A stretch of 64,000 nt of DNA from positions 372,001 through 436,000 of the forward strand of contig JAFRNC010000001.1 of NCBI GenBank assembly GCA_017430365.1, read 5' to 3'. The number at the start of each line of letters is the position of its first letter. The first letter of the stretch is position 1. Below, one piece after another: positions 38,625 through 48,414 of this stretch. Below the pieces are notes generated by a model, which made no database searches, was not told the origin of the DNA, and saw nothing but the letters and a program-made list of their open reading frames with translations. Origin of the DNA: Bacteroidales bacterium. Its GTDB lineage: Bacteria > Bacteroidota > Bacteroidia > Bacteroidales > UBA932. A program made the position numbers and the translations under genes.

Positions 38625-40826
38625 GTGAAAAGATCGGGGATACTGCTTCTGATACTTCTCGCTGCCGCGCTCATCCCGCAGGGCTGCTCCACGACGAAAA
38701 TGCTCGCCGAGGATGAGGTGCGCCTAGCCGACAACAAAGTGGTGGTGACCAACGACAGGCATTACAACGCCGCTTCTCTTGTCCCTTATGTAAAGCAGAA
38801 ATCCAATTACTACCTCATAGGCGGCTGGCATCCATTCCTTTGCGTTTACAACTGGCAGAACGGAAAGAACGGATGGTGGGACCGTTTCTGCCGCAAGCTC
38901 GGACAGGCGCCAGTAGTATTCGACGAGGCCATGGTGGACCAGTCGGTCGTCAGCATGCTCAACCATCTGGAGTATCAGGGATATTATAATTCCGAGGTCA
39001 TTCCTGAAACAGTGGTAAACGGGAAGACGGCCAAGGTCAATTACTATGTGAAGCTGGGCAAGCAATTTCCCATACGTACCATAGAATACCAGGTCGACAA
39101 CACTGACCTCGGTTCCCTCATGGCTTCCGATTCCCTCAATTTCACGGTACTTCCCGGCGACATACTCTCGCAGGAATCGCTCGAGAGGGAAAGCGACAGG
39201 CTTGCCGGACACTTCCGCAACAATGGTTACTGGGGCTTTTCCAAGAACTATTTCTTCTTCTACGCCGACACTTCTTCGGTCCGGGATACAGCCGACCTGA
39301 TAGTCCGCATAGAGGATTTCACCCGCAACGAGAGCGCCGAAGCCGCCCGTCCGCACCGCCGCTACACGATAGGGAATGTGGCCCTCATTCCACAGCCGGG
39401 AATGCATGTCCGTCAGAAATTCCTGCACAATCTCAACCACATCGAGCCAGGCGAACCCTACAGCGAGGACCTGATCAACAATACATATTCCCGCTTCTCC
39501 AGCATCCCTATCTTCAGCAGCGTCAACATGATGCTGCGTCAGTCTGAAACCGACTCCTCGGCCGTGGACTGCCGGATCATGCTCCAGCAGGCGCGGCGGC
39601 AGTCAGTGAAAGTGAACCTTGAGGGATCGTTCAATTCCACAGGCCTCTTCGGAGTCACACCCTCCCTCTCGTACAGCCACAAGAATCTGTTCGGCGGGGG
39701 AGAGGTCCTTACGCTGGGCTTCCGCGGCAACTTCCAGTTCATGCTGAAAAACCCCACCCGGTCCACGGAACTTACAGTATCGACGGGACTCGGAATCCCC
39801 TGGTATCCCTCGTTCCTCTGGAGAATGGAAAAGATCAACCTGCCTCAGATGGACATCAATTTCATGTACAGCTACCAGAACCGTCCGGAATACACCCGTG
39901 ACATCGTCACCGGATCCTATGGTTTCAGCTGGAACGTGTCGAAGCGTTTCTGGTATCAGATCTATCCCATCCAGCTCAGCGCAGTGCGGACTTCCCGCCT
40001 CGATCCGGTCTTCTACGAGAAAATCAGGGACCCCTATCTGAAAAACTCCTTCCGCAGTCATATCGACCTCGGCGGCGGAGGCATGATATACTTCACCACC
40101 AACCCGACCGTCAATCCCAAGACTTCCTATTTCTACACGCGTCTGCAGTTCGACCTGTCGGGCAACATGCTCAGCCTTCTCAACAAGACCGGAATATACG
40201 GGAAGGGACCCGGAGGCGACAACTTGATAGCCGGGGTGCACTATTCGCAGTATGCCAGGGGTGAGATACAGGCAGTGGAGACGTTGCGTTTCGGCCGGAG
40301 CAACAGTTTCGCGCTTGCCATGAGGGCGCTGGCCGGGGCCGGTTTCGCATACGGGAACTCTTTCTCGCTTCCTTTCGAGAAATTCTTCTATGCCGGAGGC
40401 GCAGGGAGCATGCGCGGTTGGCGAGCCCGTTCGGTCGGTCCCGGCATGGCGCCCAGGGACACCAGTTTCGCCATCGCCAACCAGTCGGGTGACATGCACC
40501 TGGAAGCCAACATGGAGTTCCGCTTCCCCATGTTCTGGAAAATGCAGGGAGCCTTATTCGTGGATGCGGGCAATGTTTGGAACATCGGTACCGACGACAT
40601 AGACGGCGAAACACGCGATCCCAGGAGCCTTTTCTCGTTCAGCAATCTGCTGCGGAGCACGGCCATGGATACGGGTTTCGGAGCCCGTCTGGATTTCGGG
40701 CTTGTGCTTGTGAGGTTCGACCTTGGAGTCAGGCTTTACGACCCGAGCGTCGGGAAGTGGTTCGGACCGGGCGAATGGTTCCAGGGCAACTATGCCTTCC
40801 ATTTCGGCATAGGTTATCCTTTCTAG
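38625..40826 (+). CDS. tamL: TamL-like lipoprotein outer membrane barrel (BamA/TamA family)
   Basis: A 733-aa Omp85-family protein whose N-terminus is a lipoprotein signal (KRSGILLLILLAAALIPQGC, Cys 21). POTRA-like domains follow (VVNGKTAKVNYYVKLG, YTIGNVALIPQPGMHV), then a C-terminal 16-strand-type barrel with the FYAGGAGSMRGWRAR loop motif of Omp85 proteins and a closing FHFGIGYPF. A lipidated TamA-like barrel is the TamL type of Bacteroidota, which partners TamB (11365-15852 here). GTG 38625 was preferred to an in-frame TTG 9 nt upstream, because the TTG lies inside the -7 element. Confidence 0.87.
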   Translation: MKRSGILLLILLAAALIPQGCSTTKMLAEDEVRLADNKVVVTNDRHYNAASLVPYVKQKSNYYLIGGWHPFLCVYNWQNGKNGWWDRFCRKLGQAPVVFDEAMVDQSVVSMLNHLEYQGYYNSEVIPETVVNGKTAKVNYYVKLGKQFPIRTIEYQVDNTDLGSLMASDSLNFTVLPGDILSQESLERESDRLAGHFRNNGYWGFSKNYFFFYADTSSVRDTADLIVRIEDFTRNESAEAARPHRRYTIGNVALIPQPGMHVRQKFLHNLNHIEPGEPYSEDLINNTYSRFSSIPIFSSVNMMLRQSETDSSAVDCRIMLQQARRQSVKVNLEGSFNSTGLFGVTPSLSYSHKNLFGGGEVLTLGFRGNFQFMLKNPTRSTELTVSTGLGIPWYPSFLWRMEKINLPQMDINFMYSYQNRPEYTRDIVTGSYGFSWNVSKRFWYQIYPIQLSAVRTSRLDPVFYEKIRDPYLKNSFRSHIDLGGGGMIYFTTNPTVNPKTSYFYTRLQFDLSGNMLSLLNKTGIYGKGPGGDNLIAGVHYSQYARGEIQAVETLRFGRSNSFALAMRALAGAGFAYGNSFSLPFEKFFYAGGAGSMRGWRARSVGPGMAPRDTSFAIANQSGDMHLEANMEFRFPMFWKMQGALFVDAGNVWNIGTDDIDGETRDPRSLFSFSNLLRSTAMDTGFGARLDFGLVLVRFDLGVRLYDPSVGKWFGPGEWFQGNYAFHFGIGYPF

Positions 40827-40847
40827 CCGGCGACTTTTTTTCTATTG

Positions 40848-41582
40848 TCAGATCAACAGCATGGCGATGGTGGCAATCGCCTTGAGGTCTTCCTTGTAGG
40901 AGCCCGGATCTATCGCGTACCTGTAGGTGGCCAGTTTGAGCGGCCATTCGGGATTTGGGAAAGTCCCTTTTACGAACTTGTAGCCGCCGTCCAGGAAATA
41001 GGGCTGGATCGTTTCAATCAGCTGGCTGGCGAACATGGGATTCTCTTCGATCACGAAAGTGCGCTTGGGCAGGGTGTCGCAGGAAGATATCTCGATGCCG
41101 AATTCGTAGATTTCGTGGGAATCGTAAATCTCTTCGTTCACGGCATGCAGGCCCGAGTAACCCGTGCTGTCGGCAGCGGTGCTGTAGAAAAGGGTGCGGA
41201 CAGTGTTCCTGGGGCGTATCTTGAGTTCCTTGAAAGCTTTCATCAGGTCGATGACGGCGGCACAGGCGGCGGGGTCGTCGAGCGACGCGGATATCAGGGT
41301 GTACCTTTTAAGTTCTTTTTCCTTGCCCGGGAATTCTGCTATCAGGGAGTTCTCCCCGGCGTTTTCCAGTGTCCAGATATCTTCGCTGTCCAGATCCTTG
41401 GCGAGGTTTAGGGTCAGAAAATCGATTCGTTTCGAACCATCGAACCTTTCAACCTGTCCGGCCATGGGGGCCTCTAGATTTGAGAAATAGGTACCTATGC
41501 GGGTTATCTGCTGTTCAGGGGTGACTTTTTTGCAAGAAACTGTCGCGAGAACCGCGAACAAGATAAGGGTTATCCTTTTCAT
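40848..41582 (-). CDS. Lipoprotein with a degenerate M28-peptidase-like domain
   Basis: A 244-aa lipoprotein with signal MKRITLILFAVLATVSC (Cys 17). The body resembles an M28 aminopeptidase: YTLISASLDDPAACAAVIDLMKAF occupies the place of the HxDxxxxGADDNASG block, and RNTVRTLFYSTAADSTGYSGLHAV fits the next strand-helix pair. The zinc-binding His and Asp are not visible, so enzymatic activity is doubtful. I chose the ATG at 41582; an in-frame ATG at 41600 would overlap yggS and add six polar residues before the signal. The assignment by fold is tentative. Confidence 0.6.
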   Translation of the reverse strand: MKRITLILFAVLATVSCKKVTPEQQITRIGTYFSNLEAPMAGQVERFDGSKRIDFLTLNLAKDLDSEDIWTLENAGENSLIAEFPGKEKELKRYTLISASLDDPAACAAVIDLMKAFKELKIRPRNTVRTLFYSTAADSTGYSGLHAVNEEIYDSHEIYEFGIEISSCDTLPKRTFVIEENPMFASQLIETIQPYFLDGGYKFVKGTFPNPEWPLKLATYRYAIDPGSYKEDLKAIATIAMLLI

Positions 41583-41586
41583 GAGA

Positions 41587-42228
41587 TTATCTTTTTCCAA
41601 ATATCGACGTGCCTATCCTTACAATAGTCGTGCCCTCCTCGACGGCGATCCGCCAGTCCTCAGACATTCCCATCGAGACCTGGTCGCAGCCGGGAATGCA
41701 TGCCAGCTTTTCGGAGAGGGCCTTCAGAGACCTGAATTCACTGCGCACTTCATCCGCGTCATCCGTGAAGGTGGCCATTCCCATGACTCCGCGGAGACGG
41801 ACGTTGGGAAATTCGCCGATCCGGCCGGCGAGCTGGACGGCCTCTTCAGGTGAAAGACCCTGCTTGGTGGTTTCGCGAGCGATATGTATTTCAAGGAGGA
41901 TATCCATCGTCTTGCCGGCGGCACGGGCGCACTTGTCTATCTCCGCGAGCAGCTTTTCGGAATCGACGGAATGGATCATGGAGGCGAACGGCACCACCAT
42001 CTTGACCTTGTTGGTCTGAAGGTGCCCTATCATATGCCAGTTGATGTCGGCGGGGAGGACGGCTGCCTTGGCAGCCATTTCCTGCGGACGGTTCTCCCCG
42101 AAATCCCTCTGGCCTGCTCCGTAGGCCTCGAGTATGGCTTCGACAGGCTTGAATTTGGAAACTGCCACCAACTTGACTGTCGGTGGCAGCTCATGTCTTA
42201 TCTGCAAAATCGCTGAAGTGATTGACAT
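41587..42228 (-). CDS. yggS: YggS/PLPBP-family pyridoxal-phosphate homeostasis protein
   Basis: A 213-aa PLP-binding protein of the YggS/PROSC family, involved in vitamin B6 and amino-acid balance. VKLVAVSKFKP carries the PLP lysine, followed by FGENRPQEMAAKA, WHMIGHLQTNKVKM, RLRGVMGMATF, QVSMGMSEDWRIAVEEGTT and IVRIGTSIFG. Length is typical. It lies 2 nt after yidC and 4 nt before the lipoprotein start. Confidence 0.94.
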   Translation of the reverse strand: MSITSAILQIRHELPPTVKLVAVSKFKPVEAILEAYGAGQRDFGENRPQEMAAKAAVLPADINWHMIGHLQTNKVKMVVPFASMIHSVDSEKLLAEIDKCARAAGKTMDILLEIHIARETTKQGLSPEEAVQLAGRIGEFPNVRLRGVMGMATFTDDADEVRSEFRSLKALSEKLACIPGCDQVSMGMSEDWRIAVEEGTTIVRIGTSIFGKR

Positions 42229-42230
42229 TT

Positions 42231-44084
42231 TTATCTTTTCTTGGACTGCTGTTTCATCTGCTCCTGCTGGGCCTTGTAAGCGGCGTCCAGCCTTTCGCGG
42301 AACTTGGATTTCTTCTGGGGCTCCTTGGAATTTGCCTTCTTCTTGAGGTTTTCGTAGATTTTGTCCTCATCGACGAACCACTTGCGGATCACCCAGTTCT
42401 GACCGATGGTGATTATGTTCGAGAGCAGGTAATAGTAACTCAGACCTGCCGACAGGTTGTTGCAGATGAAAACCATCATTATCGGCATCAGCCAGACCTG
42501 CATGAACTCCATGCCGGGCATCGTCTGTGTGCTCGGCTGCTGGGACATCGTCATCTTGGAATAACCCCACATGGAAACACCCATGAGGAGCGCGAAGAGG
42601 GACATGTGGTCGCCGTAGAGCGGGATCTTGAAACCGAAGTCGAGGATCGAGTCATAGGCGCTCAGGTCGTGGCACCAGAGGAATCCCTGCTGGCGCAGCT
42701 CGATGGAAGCAGGGAAGAAGCGGAACATGGCCCACAGGATGGGGAACTGGAGCAGGATGGGGAGACAGCCTCCCCACATGCTGACCCCGGCCCTGCGGTA
42801 GAGGTCCATAGTGGCCTGCTGCTTCTTCATCGCATCTTCCTGCTTGGGATACTTGGCGTTGATCTTGTCGATCTCGGGCTTGAGCACCCTCATCTTGGCG
42901 GAGGAAGAATAGGACTTCCACGTAAGCGGCGAGATCACCAGCTTGATCATGATGGTCAGAATCAGGATGATCAGGCCGTAGCTGCTGATGAATCTGCTCA
43001 GCCAGTTGAAGGTAGGGATGATGATGTAGCGGCTGATGGTGCCGATTACCCTTCCGCCCAGCGGGATGATCTTCTCGAAATCCTCACCGTAGCTCTTCAG
43101 GGTATAGAAGTGGTTCGGACCGAAGTAGAAGTTGAAGGGGAGGGTGAAGTCTTCGCTGCGGGTGTCGAGCGCGACGCTCATCTCCGCTCCTGACTGCATC
43201 AGGGTGCCGTCGGTGTTGTCTTCGGGATAGAATTTGTTGACCAGCTTGCCGGCCTGGAAGCCTTCCTCGGCAACGAGGATGGCGGAGAAGAACTGCTGCT
43301 GGAAACCGAACCAGCGTATGCTGGAGCTGAAACTCTCCTCGGCCGAGTCACGCCTCTTGCCGAGCGTCTTCACGTCGTTGTTCGCCAGATATTTGTAGGC
43401 GACGCCAGAGTAGTTGCGCTCGTTCTGGTAGCCTTTCTCGAGCCTGGGGACGTCGAGCACCCATTTGAGGGTCATCTGTCCGGTGTGGCGGTCGAGGACC
43501 TTGTCCATGCCGTAGAAACGGAGACGGTAGTTCAGCATGTAGCTGCCGCTTGCCAGCGAGTATACCGCGTCGATCCAGGAATTCTGCTCGAACTGCAGGC
43601 GGAGGGTGAGGGTGCTGTCTGTACTCTCGACCGGGCTGAAGTTCAGGTCGCTCGAATTGAGCCACTGGTTGGTGTTGAGTTCCAGGTCGAAGAGACTCTT
43701 GTCGGGACGTACCAGATAGAGGGCGGTGCTGTCATGGGCGTAGTAATCCTTGACGAGCACCTCGTATGGCTGGGCGCCCTTCGATGATATCCTGACACGG
43801 ATCTTGTCGTTCTCGAGATTGTACCATGCGGTCTCGGCCTGGCTTGCCATGTTGAGATATTCCTGGCCGTAGTCGGCCTCCTCGGGGAGGGCCTCAGCCG
43901 TCAGGGTATCTTCAGCCGCTTCAGGAACAGTGCCGTTCTCGATAGCCGCAACGGTGGCCAGGGAGTCGCGGACCAGTATCTCTTTCTGCCTTTTCTCGAA
44001 TTGTTTGGTGTTGTACCAGCTGAACACCAACAGGATTACACCTATCAGCGCAAAGCCGACGATGCTGCTTCTCTTTTCGTTCAT
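42231..44084 (-). CDS. yidC: Membrane protein insertase YidC
   Basis: A 617-aa YidC that inserts and folds inner-membrane proteins with or after SecYEG. A first TM segment (IVGFALIGVILLVFSW) is followed by a large periplasmic beta-sandwich of about 320 residues, then the core: LIILILTIMIKLVISPLTWKSYSSSAKMR, GGCLPILLQFPILWAMFRFFP and VWLMPIMMVFICNNLSAGLSYYYLLSN. The tail is basic (QQEQMKQQSKKR), fitting ribosome contact. The groove Arg of E. coli YidC aligns with Lys in IMIKLVISPLT. It lies 12 nt after the DUF349 gene. Confidence 0.95.
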   Translation of the reverse strand: MNEKRSSIVGFALIGVILLVFSWYNTKQFEKRQKEILVRDSLATVAAIENGTVPEAAEDTLTAEALPEEADYGQEYLNMASQAETAWYNLENDKIRVRISSKGAQPYEVLVKDYYAHDSTALYLVRPDKSLFDLELNTNQWLNSSDLNFSPVESTDSTLTLRLQFEQNSWIDAVYSLASGSYMLNYRLRFYGMDKVLDRHTGQMTLKWVLDVPRLEKGYQNERNYSGVAYKYLANNDVKTLGKRRDSAEESFSSSIRWFGFQQQFFSAILVAEEGFQAGKLVNKFYPEDNTDGTLMQSGAEMSVALDTRSEDFTLPFNFYFGPNHFYTLKSYGEDFEKIIPLGGRVIGTISRYIIIPTFNWLSRFISSYGLIILILTIMIKLVISPLTWKSYSSSAKMRVLKPEIDKINAKYPKQEDAMKKQQATMDLYRRAGVSMWGGCLPILLQFPILWAMFRFFPASIELRQQGFLWCHDLSAYDSILDFGFKIPLYGDHMSLFALLMGVSMWGYSKMTMSQQPSTQTMPGMEFMQVWLMPIMMVFICNNLSAGLSYYYLLSNIITIGQNWVIRKWFVDEDKIYENLKKKANSKEPQKKSKFRERLDAAYKAQQEQMKQQSKKR

Positions 44085-44096
44085 TATGCGCTCCGG

Positions 44097-45953
44097 TTAC
44101 TCCTGCTCGTGTTCGAGGTCGAATTCCTTGATCTTCTCTTCCAGTTCCGCCAGTTCCTGGCGCGCGATGTCGATCTTCTTGTTGAGTTCCTCGAGGAGGG
44201 CCTGGGCGTTCTTGGACTGGGAGAAGAATCCCATATTGTTCTCCCAGGTGGCGATTTCCTGCTCCTTCTTCATGAACTTCTGGACGAGACGGTCGCGCTC
44301 GGTGCGGATTGCACGGTCTGCCTTGGCTCCGAAGCGGCTGCCGCCTTCCTTGAACTCGGCGAATTTCTCGTTCATCGCCTTGCGGAAGGCGTCCTGGATG
44401 CGGCTCTTTTCCTTGAAGGGAACGAAACCGATAGCGTTCCAGCGCTCCTGGAAAGCCCTGAGGGCCTCACGGGCCTCTTCACGGTCTTCGATGACATATT
44501 CCTTGATTTCGGCGATCAGGTCGCGCTTCTTGTTTAGGTTTTCGACCTGCTCGGAATCCTGGCTGCCGTAGTGCTTGTCGCGGTTGTTGAAGAATTCGTC
44601 GCAAGCGGCACGGAAACGTTTCCATACCTGCTCCGATTTCTTGCGGGAAACGGGACCGATCTCCTTCCATGCCTTCTGGAGTTCGATGAAGTCTTCGCTT
44701 GCCTTCTTCCAGTCGGTGCTTTCCTTGAGGGCCTCGGCTTTCTCGCAGAGCTCGATCTTCTTGACAAGATTGTCCTGCATCTGGTTCTTGAAATCGGAAT
44801 AGAAGTCGCGCTTGCGGGCGAAGAACTCGTCGCATCCGGCACGGAAGCGGTCGTAGATCTTCTGGTTGTCCTTCTTGGAGGCGAAACCGATCTTCTTCCA
44901 CTCCTTCTGAATGTTCTCGATCTCCTTGGTGAGGGTGTTCCATGTGGTGGAATCCTTGATCTCGGCCTTGGCGATCTCCTCGATCTTCTCGCAGAGTGCG
45001 GTCTTGGCCTCGAGATTCTCCTTCTGGCTTCCCTTCTGGCTCTCGAAGAATGCCTGGTGCTTCTTGTTGATCACGGCGGTGGCGGCGCGGAAGCGCTCCC
45101 ATATGGAATCGCGGAACTCCTTGCTCACGGGGCCGAGTTCCTTCCACTGCTCGTGGAGTTTCTGGAGCGTGCGGAACGCACCCACCACATCTTCCTCGTC
45201 GGCGAGGGATTCAGCCCTTTCGCAGAGCTTCTCCTTGGCTTCGAGATTCTTCTTGAAGTCGAGGTCGCGGAACTCCTTGTTGATCTTCACATAGTCGTAG
45301 AACATCTCGACATAGTGCTGGTAGGTGTCGTAGAGGTCCTTGACCTTTGCCTGGGGCACAGGACCGATCGTCCGCCAGCGGTTCTGGATCTCGCGGAAGC
45401 GGGGGAATGTCTGGTTGAGATCCTCGCTGGCTTCGAGCAGCGCCTTGAGGTCTTCGATGACGGCGAGCTTGGCCTCGTAGTTCTCCTCCTTGTTCTTCTC
45501 CATCTCCTGCGTGAATACGGCTCTCTTCGCCTTGTATTGGCTATAAAGATCCTTGAACCCGCGTTCGATCTCGGCAAAGGGGTTGACGGAGACGGCCTCG
45601 TCGGTCTTTTCCTCCTGTTCCGGGACCTCTCCCTCCGCAGCTGCGGCGGGGGCCTCCGGAACGGTCGTTCCGGCAGGCTGCTCGAGGCCGGAGGCGATCT
45701 TCTCCTTGCGCAGGTTCTTGTAGAATGCCGCCTTGAGGGCTTCGGCATTCTTGTAGAGCTGCTGCATGTTATCGCCTTCGATCAGCTCCTTGAAGGTGTC
45801 GACAATCTCTTTGAGACCCTTGTCCGAGAAATCGCTCCTGACGTTTTCCGTTTCGGTCTCCGTGTGGGTTTCGGCTGCCGTTGCGACAGCTTCTTCCTGG
45901 CTTTCTACTGGCTGTTCCACGATGGGCTCAACCGGGTTAAGATCTTCACTCAT
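44097..45953 (-). CDS. DUF349 repeat protein
   Basis: A 618-aa highly charged, mostly alpha-helical protein. After an acidic, low-complexity N-terminus (about 110 residues rich in Glu and Ala) come five tandem DUF349 units. Each has a core such as [15 protein letters not shown] or [17 protein letters not shown] followed by FRAxxDEFF-type segments, and a Glu/Lys-rich coiled coil ends the protein. DUF349 proteins are abundant in Bacteroidales and their role is unknown. It has its own promoter at 45982-45989 and heads the DUF349-yidC-yggS-lipoprotein run. Confidence 0.88.
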   Translation of the reverse strand: MSEDLNPVEPIVEQPVESQEEAVATAAETHTETETENVRSDFSDKGLKEIVDTFKELIEGDNMQQLYKNAEALKAAFYKNLRKEKIASGLEQPAGTTVPEAPAAAAEGEVPEQEEKTDEAVSVNPFAEIERGFKDLYSQYKAKRAVFTQEMEKNKEENYEAKLAVIEDLKALLEASEDLNQTFPRFREIQNRWRTIGPVPQAKVKDLYDTYQHYVEMFYDYVKINKEFRDLDFKKNLEAKEKLCERAESLADEEDVVGAFRTLQKLHEQWKELGPVSKEFRDSIWERFRAATAVINKKHQAFFESQKGSQKENLEAKTALCEKIEEIAKAEIKDSTTWNTLTKEIENIQKEWKKIGFASKKDNQKIYDRFRAGCDEFFARKRDFYSDFKNQMQDNLVKKIELCEKAEALKESTDWKKASEDFIELQKAWKEIGPVSRKKSEQVWKRFRAACDEFFNNRDKHYGSQDSEQVENLNKKRDLIAEIKEYVIEDREEAREALRAFQERWNAIGFVPFKEKSRIQDAFRKAMNEKFAEFKEGGSRFGAKADRAIRTERDRLVQKFMKKEQEIATWENNMGFFSQSKNAQALLEELNKKIDIARQELAELEEKIKEFDLEHEQE

Positions 45954-45981
45954 TTCTTTTTTGTTGTTTGGTTGTAACTTG

Positions 45982-45989
45982 CAAATATA
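45982..45989 (-). promoter_or_regulatory. -7 element for the DUF349-yidC operon
   Basis: On the minus strand: TATATTTG, 28 nt before the ATG. Together with the plus-strand box at 46012 it repeats the divergent layout seen between tamB and tsaD. Confidence 0.65.
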
Positions 45990-46011
45990 GTCTTTTTTTG
46001 CAAATAATCAC

Positions 46012-46019
46012 TATTTTTG
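46012..46019 (+). promoter_or_regulatory. -7 element for trmD
   Basis: TATTTTTG, only 8 nt before the trmD ATG, so the transcript should have almost no leader. Confidence 0.6.
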
Positions 46020-46027
46020 CACCGGCT

Positions 46028-46705
46028 ATGAGAATTGATATCCTGACCGTCGTTCCGGAGCTGCTTGAGAGCCCTCTCGGATACTCCATCGTCAAACGTG
46101 CCCGTGAAAAGGGGCTCGTCGAAATCTTCGTCCACAACATCCGTGAATACGGCAAAGGCCGTTACCGCCAGGTAGATGACTACAGTTTCGGCGGCGACGC
46201 CGGAATGGTGATGATGATCGAACCCGTGTTCAACCTGATGGAGAAACTCAAGGCTGAACGTACCTACGACGAGATCATTTTCACATCTCCCGACGGCGAA
46301 CAGTTCACGCAGCAGGTGGCCAACGAACTGTCCTGCAAGGAGAACATGATGATCCTGTGCGGCCACTACAAGGGCATTGACCACCGTATCCGCGAACATC
46401 TCATTACGCGTGAGATAACGGTGGGGGACTACGTGCTCAGCGGAGGTGAATTGCCTGCGGCCATCATTACGGACGCCGTGGTGCGTCTTATTCCGGGAGC
46501 CCTCGGGGACGAGACTTCCGCCCTCTCCGATTCGTTCCAGGACGGACTTCTGGCGCCGCCGGTCTACACCCGTCCCGCAGAGTTCAACGGCTGGAAAGTT
46601 CCCGACGTCCTTCTCTCGGGAGATCCGAAGAAGATCGCCGCCTGGCAGGACGAGCAGGCTCTCGAGCGTACCCGCCGCCTCCGTCCCGGACTCCTCGGGA
46701 ACTGA
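46028..46705 (+). CDS. trmD: tRNA (guanine-37-N1)-methyltransferase
   Basis: A 225-aa SPOUT-class TrmD that forms m1G37 and prevents +1 frameshifting. It starts [21 protein letters not shown], then [18 protein letters not shown], the SAM knot [17 protein letters not shown] and [16 protein letters not shown], and the tRNA-binding C-terminus ([22 protein letters not shown]). ATG 46028 was chosen as the family start; an in-frame ATG at 45968 lies upstream of the promoter box. Confidence 0.96.
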   Translation: MRIDILTVVPELLESPLGYSIVKRAREKGLVEIFVHNIREYGKGRYRQVDDYSFGGDAGMVMMIEPVFNLMEKLKAERTYDEIIFTSPDGEQFTQQVANELSCKENMMILCGHYKGIDHRIREHLITREITVGDYVLSGGELPAAIITDAVVRLIPGALGDETSALSDSFQDGLLAPPVYTRPAEFNGWKVPDVLLSGDPKKIAAWQDEQALERTRRLRPGLLGN

Positions 46706-46714
46706 CCGCTCCCC

Positions 46715-46746
46715 ATTCTTTGGTATTTGAAAGAAAGAATCTTTTT
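46715..46746 (+). terminator. Weak terminator candidate after trmD
   Basis: ATTCTTT (46715-46721) pairs with AAAGAAT (46734-46740) and is followed by CTTTTT. The stem is only 7 bp and AT-rich, and it overlaps the promoter of the next gene. Confidence 0.25.
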
Positions 46747-46748
46747 CG

Positions 46749-46756
46749 TATATTTG
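46749..46756 (+). promoter_or_regulatory. -7 element (with -33 TTTG) for the 5'-nucleotidase gene
   Basis: TATATTTG with TTTG at 46726-46729, exactly 19 nt upstream. This is one of the two best complete promoters in the window. The ATG lies 17 nt downstream. Confidence 0.75.
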
Positions 46757-46773
46757 TAACAAACTGCAATACA

Positions 46774-48393
46774 ATGAAAAAGATTCTTCTCCCTTTGATG
46801 CTTCTGGCTCTTGCCGTTGCGTGCGGTCCGAAGCATACACCTGCCGGCGATACTTCCCCGAAGGCCTCCGACATCGTCATCCTCTATGACAACGATGTCC
46901 ACTGTTCGGTTGACGGCTACGCCAACATGGCTGCGCTGAAGGCCGAGATGCTGACCAGGACTCCGTATGTCACGCTCGTCTCCAACGGAGACTTCGTGCA
47001 GGGCGGAAGTCTCGGAGCCGCTTCTAAGGGCGGATATATAGTTGAAATAATGAATGCCGCGGGTTACGACATCGTCATCCCCGGCAACCACGAATTCGAC
47101 TTCGCGATCCCCAGACTTATGGAGCTGACGTCGGCGCTGAATGCGACGACACTGTGCTGCAACCTAATCGACCTGAGGGCGGACAAGCGGCTTTTCGAAC
47201 CTTACAAAATCATCGATTACGGGGGTACGAAAGTGGCTTTCATCGGGGTCGCGACCCCCTACAGTTTCAATTCCTCCACTCCTGCCTATTTCCAGGACGA
47301 CAAAGGCAACTATGTCTATTCCCTGTGTGCGGAGAACTTCTATGACAATGTCCAGAATTTCGTGAACGACGCCCGCAGCCAGGGAGCCGACTATGTCGTG
47401 GCGATGACCCACCTCGGCGATGACGTCGAGTACGATCCGATCAACTCCCAGTCGCTCGCATGGAAGACTGAAGGAATCGATGTGATCATAGACGGCCACT
47501 CACACAGCCTTGTCCCGGAACGCGAACTGGTCAACAAGGCAGGCCGCAAGGTGCTCTATTCCCAGACCGGGGCACACTTCGAGAATCTCGGCGTGCTCAA
47601 GATCCGTCCCGGCAAGGGGTGCTCGGTCGGGCTCATCCCTGTCAAGGATTATCCCAACAAGGATCCCAAGGTGGAGAAAGTCATCGCTGAGAAGAAGAGT
47701 GATTACGCCAAGATAGGCGGCCGCAGGATCGGCGCTTCGGAAGTGATGCTTCCGGCCAAGAATTCCGACGGGGACTGGCTGGTCCGCAAATACGAGACTT
47801 CGCTCGGAGATTTCTGCGCCGACGCATTCCGGTTCACGCTCGGCACCGATATCGCGCTGGTGGGGGGAGGCTCGCTCCGCAAGGACCTGCCCGCTGGCGA
47901 CATCAAGTTCGACGACATCTTCAACGTGTTCCCCTTCAGCAATATGGTGTGCAAGGCTGAACTGACCGGAAAACAGATACTGGACGTGCTGGAATTCTCG
48001 GTCGGGGCGTGGCCCGCCGATTTCGGAGGATTCCTCCAGGTTTCCGGTCTGACGTTCGAATTCGATCCTTCGATAGAGAGCCCCGTGGTCTATGACATCA
48101 ACAAGGCTTTCGTCCGTATCGACGCCGGGGAACGCCGGGTGTTCAACGTGCGTATACTCAACAAGGATACCGGCATTTACGAGCCCATCGACCACGAAAA
48201 GACCTATACCGTGGGAGGAACGGCATACCTGCTCCGCGATGCTGGCGACGGCTACGAGATGCTCAACGGAGTCGGCTACAATCTCGGTATCCCCGATGTC
48301 AACCTTCTCGAGAAGTATATTGTGGAATTCCTTAAAGGAGAAATCCTTACGTCCCAGTACGGACAGGATGCCGACAGGATAATCCGCAAGTAG
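46774..48393 (+). CDS. 5'-nucleotidase / metallophosphoesterase lipoprotein
   Basis: A 539-aa periplasmic lipoprotein (signal MKKILLPLMLLALAVAC, Cys 17) of the UshA/5'-nucleotidase family. The N-terminal metallophosphoesterase domain has ILYDNDVHCS, VSNGDFVQGG, VIPGNHEFDFAI, AMTHLGDDVEYD and IDGHSHS, a full set of metal ligands. The C-terminal domain (DIALVGGGSLRKDLPAGDI, FNVFPFSNMVCKAELTG) binds the substrate. It should release phosphate or nucleosides from nucleotides outside the inner membrane. Its stop is followed by a strong two-way terminator shared with gapA. Confidence 0.9.
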   Translation: MKKILLPLMLLALAVACGPKHTPAGDTSPKASDIVILYDNDVHCSVDGYANMAALKAEMLTRTPYVTLVSNGDFVQGGSLGAASKGGYIVEIMNAAGYDIVIPGNHEFDFAIPRLMELTSALNATTLCCNLIDLRADKRLFEPYKIIDYGGTKVAFIGVATPYSFNSSTPAYFQDDKGNYVYSLCAENFYDNVQNFVNDARSQGADYVVAMTHLGDDVEYDPINSQSLAWKTEGIDVIIDGHSHSLVPERELVNKAGRKVLYSQTGAHFENLGVLKIRPGKGCSVGLIPVKDYPNKDPKVEKVIAEKKSDYAKIGGRRIGASEVMLPAKNSDGDWLVRKYETSLGDFCADAFRFTLGTDIALVGGGSLRKDLPAGDIKFDDIFNVFPFSNMVCKAELTGKQILDVLEFSVGAWPADFGGFLQVSGLTFEFDPSIESPVVYDINKAFVRIDAGERRVFNVRILNKDTGIYEPIDHEKTYTVGGTAYLLRDAGDGYEMLNGVGYNLGIPDVNLLEKYIVEFLKGEILTSQYGQDADRIIRK

Positions 48394-48414
48394 GCAAAGC
48401 GCCGTGCATAAAAC

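Noticed and set aside
40827..40847. T-run (40834-40840) after tamL as a terminator
   Set aside because: Only a 6-bp GCCGGC palindrome precedes it; too small for a stem with a loop.
44571..45977. 468-codon plus-strand frame very rich in Leu, Val and Glu opposite the DUF349 gene
   Set aside because: The composition is that of an antisense Glu/Lys-rich coiled coil; DUF349 repeats on the other strand are clear.
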